Shown: positions 7,556 to 16,444 of the stretch, piece after piece
Numbering within the stretch: the stretch's first letter is position 1
Layout: every line of letters begins with the position of its first letter
Assembly: GCA_003989085.1 (NCBI GenBank)
Contig: RXIV01000001.1
Span: 186,001 to 250,000 of the forward strand
Reading direction: 5' to 3'
From: Candidatus Competibacteraceae bacterium
GTDB taxonomy: Bacteria; Pseudomonadota; Gammaproteobacteria; Competibacterales; Competibacteraceae
DNA length: 64,000 nt
Program-made: the position numbers and the translations under genes
Notes under the pieces: generated by a model
Told to the model about the DNA's origin: nothing
The model's database searches: none
What the model saw: only the letters and a program-made list of their open reading frames with translations

Positions 7556-8659
7556 ATGACGCTGAACACGATTGAAGAAATCCTCGCCGATCTGCGGCAG
7601 GGCAAGATGGTCATCATCATGGATGATGAAGACCGTGAAAATGAGGGCGATCTGCTAATGGCGGCCTCGATGGTGCGCCCCGAAGACATCAATTTCATGG
7701 CCCGTTATGGACGCGGCCTGATCTGCCTGACGCTGACCAGAGAACGCTGCCAGCAGTTGCGCCTGCCGCTGATGGTGCAGGACAACGCCACCCCATTCAC
7801 CACCAATTTCACCGTCTCCATCGAAGCCGCTCAAGGCGTGACCACCGGCATTTCCGCTTATGATCGTGCCCACACCGTGCGCACGGCGGTGCAGCCTGAC
7901 GCCCGGCCTGAAGACCTGGTGCAGCCTGGACATATCTTCCCACTCATGGCCCAACCCGGCGGCGTGTTGACTCGCGCCGGTCACACCGAGGCCGGTTGCG
8001 ACCTGACCCGGCTGGCTGGTCTGGAGCCGGCAGCGGTGATCGTCGAGATTCTCAACGAAGACGGCACGATGGCGCGGCGGTCTGACTTGGAGCAGTTTGC
8101 CGCCCAGCATGAGGTGAAAATCGGCACCATCGCTAACCTGATCCACTACCGGATGCAGAATGAAAAGACCGTTGAGCGAGTGGCCGACGCCCAGATGCAG
8201 ACCGAATTTGGTTTGTTTCGAGTACTGACCTATCAGGATGTGGTGGGGCGGCAGGTGCATTTTGCGCTGGTCAAGGGCGAGATTCATCCCGATGAGCCGG
8301 TCATGGTGCGGGTCCATGTTCAACATCTGTTGAGCGATCTACTGACGCTCAAGCTCCCCGACAGCGGTTGGCCGATGCGCGATGCTCTGCAACGGGTCGC
8401 CAGCCAGCCGAGCGGGGTGCTGGTTTTTTTGAGCCGGCCCGAAGAATCCGCCACGCTGATCCGGCGGATGCGCGGCTATCAGTTTGGCCCAGCGGAAACA
8501 ACTCCAACGACTGACCAGAGCGCTGAACTTCGCACTTACGGCATTGGCGCCCAGATTCTGCTCGATATTGGCGTCCATAAAATGCGGGTGCTGGGCGCCC
8601 GTAAACGGTTAAGTGGCCTGTCCGGTTTTAACCTGGAAGTAGTCGAATACCTGAATTGA
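7556..8659 (+). CDS. ribB: 3,4-dihydroxy-2-butanone-4-phosphate synthase with degenerate GTP cyclohydrolase II-like domain
   Basis: 367 residues. The N-terminal domain (about 1-200) makes the four-carbon unit of riboflavin from ribulose 5-phosphate and has the [10 protein letters not shown] metal/active-site motif and the [11 protein letters not shown] motif. The C-terminal part (about 205-367) aligns in position with GTP cyclohydrolase II. It lacks the zinc-binding cysteine cluster, showing [10 protein letters not shown] and an ordinary TYGIGAQIL strand instead, so cyclohydrolase activity is unlikely. This matches the RibBX arrangement known in proteobacteria. The ATG at 7556 is preferred over the adjacent TTG. 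A separate ribA would be needed elsewhere. Confidence 0.93.
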   Translation: MTLNTIEEILADLRQGKMVIIMDDEDRENEGDLLMAASMVRPEDINFMARYGRGLICLTLTRERCQQLRLPLMVQDNATPFTTNFTVSIEAAQGVTTGISAYDRAHTVRTAVQPDARPEDLVQPGHIFPLMAQPGGVLTRAGHTEAGCDLTRLAGLEPAAVIVEILNEDGTMARRSDLEQFAAQHEVKIGTIANLIHYRMQNEKTVERVADAQMQTEFGLFRVLTYQDVVGRQVHFALVKGEIHPDEPVMVRVHVQHLLSDLLTLKLPDSGWPMRDALQRVASQPSGVLVFLSRPEESATLIRRMRGYQFGPAETTPTTDQSAELRTYGIGAQILLDIGVHKMRVLGARKRLSGLSGFNLEVVEYLN

Positions 8660-8714
8660 ATCAAAATATAAACATTAGCCATCAACCTTTAACCTCTTCA
8701 CCGGAATCCCCGCC

Positions 8715-9194
8715 ATGCGCCAAATCAACACCATTGAAGGCGACTTTACGCCCTTGCCCGACGTCCGCTTCGCCTTGGTCGCGGCGCGGTTCAACAGCTT
8801 CATCGTGCAAAGCCTGATCAACGGTGCGGTCGATGCCCTGTGCCGACATGGCATCCCCGAAGCCAGCATCGATCTGATCTGGACCCCCGGCTCCTTCGAA
8901 TTGCCGCTGGCTACCCAACGCTTGGCCGCCAGCGAACGCTATGACGGGATCGTGGCGCTGGGCGCGGTGATTCGCGGTGGCACGCCCCACTTTGAATACG
9001 TCGCCGGCGAGTGTGTCAAGGGCTTGGCTAGCGTGGCGCTGGAATACGATCTACCGATTGGATTTGGGGTGTTGACCGTGGATAGCATTGACCAGGCCGT
9101 CGAGCGGGCCGGCACCAAGGCCGGCAACAAGGGCGCTGAAGCGGCACTGTCGATGCTGGAGATGGTCAGCCTGCTGCGCCGTCTGGAAGCCTGA
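8715..9194 (+). CDS. ribH: 6,7-dimethyl-8-ribityllumazine synthase
   Basis: 159-residue enzyme condensing the ribB product with 5-amino-6-ribitylaminouracil. It has the family motifs [34 protein letters not shown] (with the catalytic His) and [10 protein letters not shown]. Length is standard for the icosahedral or pentameric enzyme. It lies 55 bases after ribB and 3 bases before nusB, in the usual order. Confidence 0.97.
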   Translation: MRQINTIEGDFTPLPDVRFALVAARFNSFIVQSLINGAVDALCRHGIPEASIDLIWTPGSFELPLATQRLAASERYDGIVALGAVIRGGTPHFEYVAGECVKGLASVALEYDLPIGFGVLTVDSIDQAVERAGTKAGNKGAEAALSMLEMVSLLRRLEA

Positions 9195-9197
9195 ATC

Positions 9198-9650
9198 GTG
9201 TCCCATCCGCCCCGCCCTAAAAAACCCGGCCCGCGTAGTTGGGCGAGACGTTGCGCCGTGCAGGCGATTTATGAATGGCAGTTGAGTGGCCGTGAACCAG
9301 GGCTGATCACCAGCCAGTTCCTGGCGGATCATGACGTACTCCAGGCTGATCCCGACTACTTTCGGGAACTGTCCCATGAAGTCCCCGCCCGGGTAGCAGC
9401 CATTGATGCTGTACTGGCTCCGTTTCTGGATCGTCCGGCAGAACAGGTCGATCCAGTAGAGCGGGCGATTCTGCGCCTCGGCGGCTATGAGCTGATGCAA
9501 CATCCCGATTTAACCAGCCGGATCGTGATCAACGAGGCGGTGGAACTGGCCAAGGTGTTCGGCGCGGAACAGGGCCACCGCTTTATCAATGGGGTACTCG
9601 ATCAGCTGGCCCGTGCCGTTCGCCCGTTGGAGTTCATCGCCCGTTCCTGA
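9198..9650 (+). CDS. nusB: Transcription antitermination factor NusB
   Basis: 150-residue helical RNA-binding protein that with NusE/S10 recognises boxA of rRNA leaders. Diagnostic segments are RSWARRCAVQAIYEWQLSG near the N terminus and ERAILRLGGYEL plus VVINEAVELAK-type helices (RIVINEAVELAKVFG here) near the C terminus, ending with KFINGVLD-like RFINGVLDQLA. The start is GTG at 9198, 3 bases after ribH. Final gene of the rib cluster; it converges on ureF with a 69-base gap. Confidence 0.96.
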   Translation: MSHPPRPKKPGPRSWARRCAVQAIYEWQLSGREPGLITSQFLADHDVLQADPDYFRELSHEVPARVAAIDAVLAPFLDRPAEQVDPVERAILRLGGYELMQHPDLTSRIVINEAVELAKVFGAEQGHRFINGVLDQLARAVRPLEFIARS

Positions 9651-9719
9651 AGGGCGGCAAATCCGGCGAATCGGGAACCCATTGCCTGTTTCCGCAGGGG
9701 AGCCTCATGGGTTAGCTGC

Positions 9720-10397
9720 TCAAGATCGAAACAACCGCGAATACTGGGTTTCGTGCAGCGCCCCGGCCAGCGCCAAACCCGGCGCAGACGCGCCAATCGC
9801 CTCATCCGCTACGTTGAACCCTTCAGCAACCGTCACCGCAATCACCGGACCAACCGCCGTCAGCAGCCGTTGCACGGCGGTCTGGCCGAGGGGAATCAGC
9901 CGAGCGGCGGCAATGACCTGATTTTCCGCCCAAGTCCAGGCATAGCCAGTGGCCGCCTCCGGCAAGGGAATCGCCCACTTCAGTGCGGCTAGGCTGAACA
10001 GGGTCGCAAAGCATACTCGCGGTGCGGTTTGCCACGGCCTCGCTTCGGGGATGTCCAGATCAGTCAGTAACCGGGCCAGCGCCGCGCCCAAGTGTTGATC
10101 TTCCCGCTGCAATTCCGCCGCCTCGCGGGAAGCGTACAACCGGGCGTTCCATTGCCGGATCGCCGCCGAATCTTCCTTGGCCCATGCCGCATACAACCGG
10201 GCGAACACCGGCACGTCCAGTTGCCGCATGGTGTGACCGAGCAGGCCGAAAATCCACTGGCCGGCGTCGGTCTCATCCCGCACCCAGCCGCGATCCACCG
10301 CGCATTCCAAGCCTTGCGACCAGGCGAAAGCGCCGACGGGCAGAGTCGGACTGCACAATTGCAGCAGTCGGGGCAGGCTGGATAGAGTCAGACTCAT
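9720..10397 (-). CDS. ureF: Urease accessory protein UreF
   Basis: 225-residue chaperone that with UreD and UreG activates urease by gating nickel and CO2 delivery. Motifs include LQLCSPTLPVGAFAWSQGLE near the N terminus, and IPLGQTAVQRLL followed by an E-G-containing helix near the C terminus, all typical. The ATG overlaps the stop of the diguanylate cyclase gene (ATGA), so ureF may depend on translation of that broken gene. UreG normally follows UreF but is absent; nusB converges instead. Confidence 0.95.
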   Translation of the reverse strand: MSLTLSSLPRLLQLCSPTLPVGAFAWSQGLECAVDRGWVRDETDAGQWIFGLLGHTMRQLDVPVFARLYAAWAKEDSAAIRQWNARLYASREAAELQREDQHLGAALARLLTDLDIPEARPWQTAPRVCFATLFSLAALKWAIPLPEAATGYAWTWAENQVIAAARLIPLGQTAVQRLLTAVGPVIAVTVAEGFNVADEAIGASAPGLALAGALHETQYSRLFRS

Positions 10398-11325
10398 GCG
10401 GAATGGCTGGATGGGGCCGGAGGCGCGGCGCGGGTGATGCCCAAAATCGTGTGGCGAGCCTGGCCCTTGCGCTGTAGTTTGTCCTGATACATCGCTTTAT
10501 CGGCCAGCCGCAGCGCCTCTTCCAGCGCATGATGGGTAACGGCAGTACTGGTTCCTAGCGACAAGGAGATCGGAAAACTCTGATCCCGCTGGTTATAAGC
10601 ATCCATCGTGGCGTGAATTTGGGCAATGGCGGCCTTGGCGGCATTTTGATCGGTACGAAGCAGGATGATGACAAACTCATCGCCGCCGATTCGCGCCACC
10701 ACATCATCCGGGCGTACCCCATGCTGCAATACTTGCGCGGCTCTTTTGATCAGCAGATCGCCCACCGGGTGACCGCGTGTGTCGTTGATCGCCTTGAGAC
10801 CATCGAGATCGGCGATCATCAAACTGACCGGATAATCGTGCGCCTCGTTCAGCCGACTCATCTGCTCGTTAAAGTAGGCGCGGTTATACAATCCGGTCAG
10901 GGGATCGTGGATGCTGAAGTAATGCATTTTTTCCTCGGCAGTGCGCTTTTCCCGCAGCGCTCAATCATCTGATTGAAGGCGTTTGAAAAGTCGCCGAGAA
11001 AATCGACTTGCTGCTCAAGATCGCCGGCCGCGACCTGCTGGGTCTGCCAGGTCAGGTGGCGCAGGCTGGCCTGGAGGTGCTTGAGCGGGTCGAGCAGGTG
11101 AACGCCGGACGGCGGGTTCTGGGCCAGATCACCATTGGCTAGGGCGATGGCAAAGCGGCGCAAGGTGTCCAGCGCCTCTAGCAGTCGGGCGAATCTTTCG
11201 CTAAACGGGCGCAATTCTGGGGATAATCCGTCATCCGGCGGCAGGGGCGGCGCGGCGCAGGCGGCCAGCAGCTTATCGATCCGGCCTGCCGCCGCCGTCA
11301 GATAACGGCCATCGACTTCGTTCAT
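10394..11325 (-). pseudogene. Diguanylate cyclase (GGDEF) split by a one-base frameshift
   Basis: Two overlapping frames encode one protein: 11325-10897 (142 codons, helical HAMP-like region ending NAFNQMIE) and a frame open through 10394 with the catalytic domain. Restoring one C near 10956-10960 joins them as IERLREKRTAEEKMHYFSIH, the usual linker before a GGDEF domain. The cyclase domain is otherwise intact, with DPLTGLYNR, RIGGDEF and an RxxD inhibitory site five residues before GGDEF. The break is real or a sequencing error. If real, an internal ATG at 10927 could still yield the 177-residue domain alone. It overlaps the V4R gene and ureF by 4 bases each. Confidence 0.85.
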
Positions 11326-11861
11326 ACAGTCAGGGGCTGGTCGAGCTTCACGTCAAAGCGGCAGGTGCGGTCGCCGGTGGCCCAGCAATTGATTTCCTTG
11401 ACGGAAAATGATAGACCGGTGTAGGCATACAGCAGGCCGGCGATAAATCCCTCATCATAGTCGCAGACGGTTGTGCCCGTGATCGGCAAACCGGAACAGT
11501 CCAGGTCTTCGGAAACCGTCAGCAGAAACGCCAGCGATTCTGGATCTGCCCGCTCCACCCGCAGCACTCCGATGCTCAGTTCCCTGAGCTGGGTTTGCAG
11601 TTGGGCGATGAAGGCCGTCAGTGGCTGGCTGCGGTTGAGGATATGCAGGCAGAACTCGCGGCCCGCGATCCAGCCCGCTTCGCGCAGAATGTCCCCCGCC
11701 GCGCCGTCGCCGTAGCGTTGGGCGATCGCTTCCCGCAGGGTGTATTGAGCCAGTCGGTACACGAGCACCGGGAGTTGCGGGCCAAGGTTGGGGCGACCCA
11801 GCTCAATGTCGCCCAGGTCTTCCCACTGGAAACGGTAGTTTTCACCGAAGGCCGGGATCAT
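11322..11861 (-). CDS. V4R (4-vinyl reductase-type) ligand-binding domain protein
   Basis: 179-residue stand-alone V4R domain, a small-molecule-binding fold also found at the N terminus of XylR/DmpR-type regulators and in bacteriochlorophyll BchJ. Features include GAAGDILREAGWIAGREF, a hydrophobic core and the C-terminal TVCDYDEGFIAGLL plus CWATGDRTCRFDV segment with Cys residues typical of the family. The ATG at 11861 follows AGGAGGAAATCC. It overlaps the diguanylate cyclase gene by 4 bases, so it is probably the sensory partner of that enzyme. Its position between ureE and ureF is unusual. Confidence 0.85.
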   Translation of the reverse strand: MIPAFGENYRFQWEDLGDIELGRPNLGPQLPVLVYRLAQYTLREAIAQRYGDGAAGDILREAGWIAGREFCLHILNRSQPLTAFIAQLQTQLRELSIGVLRVERADPESLAFLLTVSEDLDCSGLPITGTTVCDYDEGFIAGLLYAYTGLSFSVKEINCWATGDRTCRFDVKLDQPLTV

Positions 11862-11976
11862 GGATTTCCTCCTGGTCAGGCAAGTGGGTAGAGGAGAGTG
11901 AGGCCAATCGCACACCGTCAGTTCAAAAGTATGGCGAGGATTGGCGCGATCACTATCCGCACGCGTGGCGCGTTGT

Positions 11977-12474
11977 CTACCGCAGCTCCGGCCAGACCGG
12001 AGCCGACGACTCGTGGTCGTGGTCATGACCACCGCCATAAGCACCCGCTTCCGGTTCAAACGGAGTTTCCTCACCGACTACGCTTAAACCCAGTTTCTGC
12101 ACCATGCTGTCCAGCACATGATCGTGCAGATAGCGTAGCCAGCCGGAACCCAGTTGCAGCGCAACATGGCGATTGCCGAGATGATAAGCCGCCCGCGCCA
12201 AGAGTAGCGGATTATCTGTTCTGGCCGTCGAGACGGGTTCTGGCGCGGCCCGCACTTCAACGATCAGCCCGTTGAATGCCCGGAGCCGGTCGCCGTCGCG
12301 CAACACCGTTCCCCGCGCCAGAAACACGCCCACATCCTCACCACTGTCCAACCGGGTTCGCAATCGGCTTTTCTGACGCAGTTCAAACGGCAGGGTCAGT
12401 GTGGCTTGAGCCGGTAATGCTTCGGACAGGCGCTCGACGATTTGTAATTCCAGATCATCATCTTCGGAGTCCAT
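11977..12474 (-). CDS. ureE: Urease accessory protein UreE (nickel metallochaperone)
   Basis: 165 residues. The N-terminal peptide-binding domain has [14 protein letters not shown] and [13 protein letters not shown]. The C-terminal metal-binding domain has [13 protein letters not shown] with the conserved nickel His, then [16 protein letters not shown], and the tail [11 protein letters not shown] is His-rich. The ATG at 12474 (with GAGG upstream) is preferred over one 19 codons earlier. First gene of the ureE/V4R/cyclase/ureF string; it lies where ureC would read if the arn block were removed. Confidence 0.95.
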   Translation of the reverse strand: MDSEDDDLELQIVERLSEALPAQATLTLPFELRQKSRLRTRLDSGEDVGVFLARGTVLRDGDRLRAFNGLIVEVRAAPEPVSTARTDNPLLLARAAYHLGNRHVALQLGSGWLRYLHDHVLDSMVQKLGLSVVGEETPFEPEAGAYGGGHDHDHESSAPVWPELR

Positions 12475-12646
12475 AAGAGCCTCGGCATGGGGATCAGGGC
12501 GCAGCGCCGACCGGAAGCATGACAAAAACACTCCCGATCCCGCATAATCACGCGCCTTTTAGGAGGGTTGCGTTCAAATTGTCACTTTAGGTCGTGACGG
12601 AATGTTCGACTCAAATCATACTGGATTTCATTTGGTCAGGTTCAAG

Positions 12647-13189
12647 ATGACTGCACCCTCTGCGCCGATACGTCCGCGCTATTATGACCAGGTACAACCG
12701 TGGTTCTGGATGGCATTGCTGACCCTGCTCGCTGTCGATCAAGGACGGGCTGGGGTGTTTGAAGACGGCGATGTGCTGATGCTGCAAGCCGCGCCAGGCG
12801 CGATTCACTTTAACTCCGATCCAGAACATGCCAAGTATTCATGGCTGGTCGGTCTGGAATGGCAATCCGCCTCGCACTGGCTGGTTGGCGCATCCTACTT
12901 CAATAATAGCTTCAACCAGAAATGTGAGTACTTCTACTTTGGCAAATCCTGGCCGCTGGATTTCATTAGCGACAACGAGATTTTCAAGAGTCTGTACTTC
13001 AAGCTGACCGGTGGCTTGTTGCTAGGCTATAAAGAACCTTACGAAGACAAAATTCCGTTTAATAACGACGGGGTTGCGCCGGGCGTGGTGCCTGCGCTGG
13101 GTTACCAGTATGGTGATTTCAACGTCCAGCTCAACTTGCTGGGCGGGGCGGGCGTTATGTTTACCTTCGGCTATAACTTTCTCAAATAG
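12647..13189 (+). CDS. Outer membrane PagP-like beta-barrel protein
   Basis: About 180 residues with an N-terminal hydrophobic segment (PWFWMALLTLLAVDQGRAG) acting as signal or anchor. Barrel-like strands follow: SWLVGLEW, HWLVGASYFNNSF, SLYFKLTGGLLLGYKEPY and the closing VMFTFGYNFLK. It resembles small outer membrane proteins wrongly labelled as glycerol-3-phosphate transporters in databases and related in shape to PagP lipid A palmitoyltransferase. Its place 9 bases before arnT suggests a lipid A or envelope role. A Met 15 codons upstream (12602) is an alternative start. Confidence 0.7.
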   Translation: MTAPSAPIRPRYYDQVQPWFWMALLTLLAVDQGRAGVFEDGDVLMLQAAPGAIHFNSDPEHAKYSWLVGLEWQSASHWLVGASYFNNSFNQKCEYFYFGKSWPLDFISDNEIFKSLYFKLTGGLLLGYKEPYEDKIPFNNDGVAPGVVPALGYQYGDFNVQLNLLGGAGVMFTFGYNFLK

Positions 13190-13198
13190 CCGCCGCAT

Positions 13199-14929
13199 AT
13201 GGAATCTTTCGAGTCGTATTCTCCACAGCGCCGATTATCCCGGTTCTATCTGCTGGGTTTGCTCATCATTTTTACCGCAGTCTGGTTTAGCAATATTGAG
13301 TACCGCAAGCTGGTTCGGCCCGACGAGGGGCGTTACGCCGAGATCGGACGGGAAATGGCCCAGTCCGGCGACTGGATTACCCCTCGCCTGAACGGTCTCA
13401 AGTATTTTGAGAAGCCGCCATTGCAATATTGGGCGACGGCGGCAGCATTTCGGTTCTTTGGCGACAGCCACTGGGGCGCCCGCTGGTGGCCGGCCACCAC
13501 GACCTTCGCCTGTGTGTTGCTGATGTTCTGGGCTGCACGGCGCTTGTATGGCGATGAGGACATCGCGTTATCCGCGGCGGCAACGCTCGGTGGCTGCACC
13601 GGTTTCGTCATCAACTCGCATATTAATACGCTCGATGGTGGGCTGGCGGCGTTTCTGACCCTTGCGCTGTTGGGTTTCCTGCTGGCGCAGCATCCCGGTG
13701 CAACGCGGAAAGAAAACCGTAACTGGATGCTGGTGGTTTGGGCGGCACTGGCATTGGCGGTATTAAGTAAGGGGCTGATCGGAGTGGTGCTGCCCGGCGC
13801 AGTCTTAACCCTTTATCTTCTGATTGAACGCGATTGGCCGATGCTGGCTCGGCTGCATTTTGGCAAGGGGCTGGCGTTATTCCTGCTGATTGCCGCACCG
13901 TGGTTTATCGCGGTCTCACTGACAAATGACGAATTCGCCCGGTTCTTCTTCATTCATGAACACTTTGAGCGGTTTTTGACTAAAGTCCATCGCCGTGGAG
14001 GCGCATGGTATTACTTTATTCCTATCCTGTTGTTTGGATCGATGCCGTGGTTGCCGTTCATTGCCGTCCGGCTGCGGAATGGCTGGCAGCGTGACCACTC
14101 CGTCGCTCACCCGCTTATGGGGGAGGGGGGTGTGGCAAAAGCGCTGCAGCCGTTGCGGTTATTGCTGCTGTGGACGGGATTCATTTTCCTGTTTTTTAGC
14201 GTGTCCAGTTCCAAACTGCCGTCCTATATTCTGCCGGTTTTCCCGGCGTTGGCGCTGTTTGCAGCCGTTGAGATGCAACGGGTAACGCCGGAACTGCTCA
14301 GCCGCCTGGCCTGGGGACTAGCGGCAGTAGGCAGCGGGTTACTGCTGATCGTCATTATCGGCGGTGAGCGGATTGCCAGTGAGTTTTCAAAAGACTCATC
14401 ACCTTTCGAGATTGTTCGCAATTACGTTCCCTGGATTCAGGCATCGGTATTCAGCTTCACAGTCGGCGCTATTGCCGCTGCCTGGTTGTTCCGCCGTTAC
14501 GCCCGCTCGACCGCTATCGTCGCGCTGGCGTTTGGCAGCCTGATCGCCGGGATTCTGGCAATGGACGGCCATGATGAACTGTCGCGGCTATCTTCGACTT
14601 ATCACATCGTCCGGGACATCGAAGCGACACAGGGACCATTCGACCGGAGCCTGCCGTTTTACAGCATCCAGATGCACGATCAAACCCTGCCGTTTTATCT
14701 CAAACGCCCGGTGACGTTAGTGCAATATACCGACGAATTTGCTCTGGGTCTGAATGCGGAACCGGAGAAAGGTATTGCCCAGGTTGAGGACTGGAAACCG
14801 CGCTGGATCGCCTTGGAACGGGGTTATGCGATTATGAATCCGGCCAATTATGAACGGTTCACCGCTGAAGGTTTACCTATGCGTATTCTAGCCCGTGACC
14901 CGCGCCGGGTCATTGTGAGCCGGCAATGA
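13199..14929 (+). CDS. arnT: Lipid A 4-amino-4-deoxy-L-arabinose transferase ArnT
   Basis: 576-residue multi-spanning glycosyltransferase of the PMT/GT83 family that moves aminoarabinose from undecaprenyl phosphate to lipid A on the periplasmic face. The first periplasmic loop carries the catalytic RPDEGRYAEIGREM motif and FEKPPLQYW, both family hallmarks. Roughly 11-12 hydrophobic segments follow. The C-terminal periplasmic domain starts near residue 460 (PFDRSLPFYSIQM). An odd VAHPLMGEGG segment near residue 304 may derive from an inserted repeat. It overlaps the next gene by 4 bases. Confidence 0.95.
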   Translation: MESFESYSPQRRLSRFYLLGLLIIFTAVWFSNIEYRKLVRPDEGRYAEIGREMAQSGDWITPRLNGLKYFEKPPLQYWATAAAFRFFGDSHWGARWWPATTTFACVLLMFWAARRLYGDEDIALSAAATLGGCTGFVINSHINTLDGGLAAFLTLALLGFLLAQHPGATRKENRNWMLVVWAALALAVLSKGLIGVVLPGAVLTLYLLIERDWPMLARLHFGKGLALFLLIAAPWFIAVSLTNDEFARFFFIHEHFERFLTKVHRRGGAWYYFIPILLFGSMPWLPFIAVRLRNGWQRDHSVAHPLMGEGGVAKALQPLRLLLLWTGFIFLFFSVSSSKLPSYILPVFPALALFAAVEMQRVTPELLSRLAWGLAAVGSGLLLIVIIGGERIASEFSKDSSPFEIVRNYVPWIQASVFSFTVGAIAAAWLFRRYARSTAIVALAFGSLIAGILAMDGHDELSRLSSTYHIVRDIEATQGPFDRSLPFYSIQMHDQTLPFYLKRPVTLVQYTDEFALGLNAEPEKGIAQVEDWKPRWIALERGYAIMNPANYERFTAEGLPMRILARDPRRVIVSRQ

Positions 14930-15297
14930 CTCCTGCCAGTTTTACGCTGATTTTGGCCGGTGTCTTGCTGAATGCTGTCGCGCAATTACTGCTCAAGGCG
15001 GGGACTAATGCGCTTGGAGTAATTACGCCTACCTTTGCTAATGCACTGCCACTGGTCGGCGCGATTGCGACTAATCCTCATTTCCTCGGTGGGTTTGCCT
15101 GCTACGGAATCAGCGTCTTGGTGTGGATTTTGGCGCTATCTCGCGTTCCTGTTAGCATCGCCTATCCGATGCTGTCGATTGGCTATGTTGTCAACGCCCT
15201 TGCTGCTTGGTATTTATTCGGCGAAATGCTCAGTAGTGGGCGCTGGCTTGGTATTGGTTTCGTTCTGATAGGTGTTTATTTGCTGGCGAGATCATAA
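14926..15297 (+). CDS. arnE: SMR/EamA-type transporter, ArnE/ArnF-like
   Basis: 123-residue protein with four membrane segments and EamA-like motifs (LNAVAQLLLKAGTNAL, SRVPVSIAYPMLSIGYVVNALA). In enterobacteria two such proteins, ArnE and ArnF, form the flippase for undecaprenyl-phosphate aminoarabinose. Only one is found in this operon, so it probably acts as a homodimer. The start overlaps the arnT stop (ATGA). The assignment follows family features and operon position; E versus F cannot be told apart. Confidence 0.88.
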   Translation: MTPASFTLILAGVLLNAVAQLLLKAGTNALGVITPTFANALPLVGAIATNPHFLGGFACYGISVLVWILALSRVPVSIAYPMLSIGYVVNALAAWYLFGEMLSSGRWLGIGFVLIGVYLLARS

Positions 15298-15298
15298 T

Positions 15299-16444
15299 AT
15301 GGCAACCCTTCCCTATTTGCCCTTTGCCCGCCCGACTCTGGATGAAGACACCATAAGCGGTGTCGTTGAAGTATTACGTTCCGGCTGGATCACTACTGGG
15401 CCACAGGTTAGAGCATTCGAAGCGGCGCTTTCCGATTATCTAGGTGGGCGCTGGGTTCGGGTGTTGAATTCAGCAACGGCGGCATTGGAAGTCGCTTTGC
15501 AACTGTGCAGGATCGGTCCGGGCGATGAAGTGATTACCTCGGCGCAAACCTTCTTCGCTGCGCCTAATATGATCGCCAAGATTGGGGCGACGCCGGTGTT
15601 TGTTGATGTGGAACTGATTAGCCGAAACCTGGATTTTGACGCAGTAGAACGGGCCATTACACCACGCACTAAAGCTATTATGCCGACTCATTTTGGCGGT
15701 TTGCCAGTGGACATGGATCGGCTGTATGAAATCGCTGGAAAATACGGGTTGCGGGTGATCGAAGATGCGGCATTGGCGATAGGTTCTAGTTGGCGTGGGC
15801 GACGCATTGGCAGTTTTGGCGACCTGACTGTATTCAGCTTTCATCCTAATAAAAACATCACTGCTATTGAAGGTGGGGCGCTGGTTTTAAATAATGAAGC
15901 TGAAGCGCTGGAAGTGGAAACATTGCGCTTTCATGGTATTACCCGCCTAGCTGATGGAACGCGGGATGTGGTTTTTCCTGGCGGTAAATTTAATCTGCCT
16001 GATGTCAATGCCAGGATCGGTCTCGGTCAATTAGCGCAACTGGATGAATTTAACGCTCGCCGCCGAGCATTGGCCGCTGATTATTTCCGGCTGTTACACA
16101 CTGATCCACCCTGTTTGCTGCCACATCCCGGCTATCCTGGAGATGAAATCGGTCATAGCTGGAATCTGTTTGCGCCGCTATTGCCACTGGACCAATTGCG
16201 GATTGATCGCCAGCAATTTCGTGCTGCGCTGGAAAGTCGTGGCGTTGGTACTGGTGTTTCCTATGAGGCCGCGCATTTAACGGCATTGTTTCGCAGTTAC
16301 GGTCATCGTAAAGGTGAGTTGCCGAATACCGAGCGGATCGCCCATGAAACCGTGACCTTGCCGTTATTCCCTGCTATGACCTGTGTTGAGGTGGAACGGG
16401 TTTGTGCAGCAGTTGATGAGGTGTTGATAGAGGCGAAGCGTTGA
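15299..16444 (+). CDS. arnB: UDP-4-amino-4-deoxy-L-arabinose aminotransferase ArnB
   Basis: 381-residue PLP-dependent DegT/DnrJ-type aminotransferase making UDP-L-Ara4N from the 4-keto sugar with glutamate. Motifs include LRSGWITTGPQVRAFE, LNSATAALEVALQL, FGGLPVDMDRL and FSFHPNKNITAIEGGAL, with the PLP-binding Lys in HPNKN. The ATG at 15299, 1 base after the arnE stop, fits the family N terminus (LPYLPFARPTLDEDTI). GC is visibly lower from here to arnD than in flanking genes. Confidence 0.95.
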   Translation: MATLPYLPFARPTLDEDTISGVVEVLRSGWITTGPQVRAFEAALSDYLGGRWVRVLNSATAALEVALQLCRIGPGDEVITSAQTFFAAPNMIAKIGATPVFVDVELISRNLDFDAVERAITPRTKAIMPTHFGGLPVDMDRLYEIAGKYGLRVIEDAALAIGSSWRGRRIGSFGDLTVFSFHPNKNITAIEGGALVLNNEAEALEVETLRFHGITRLADGTRDVVFPGGKFNLPDVNARIGLGQLAQLDEFNARRRALAADYFRLLHTDPPCLLPHPGYPGDEIGHSWNLFAPLLPLDQLRIDRQQFRAALESRGVGTGVSYEAAHLTALFRSYGHRKGELPNTERIAHETVTLPLFPAMTCVEVERVCAAVDEVLIEAKR

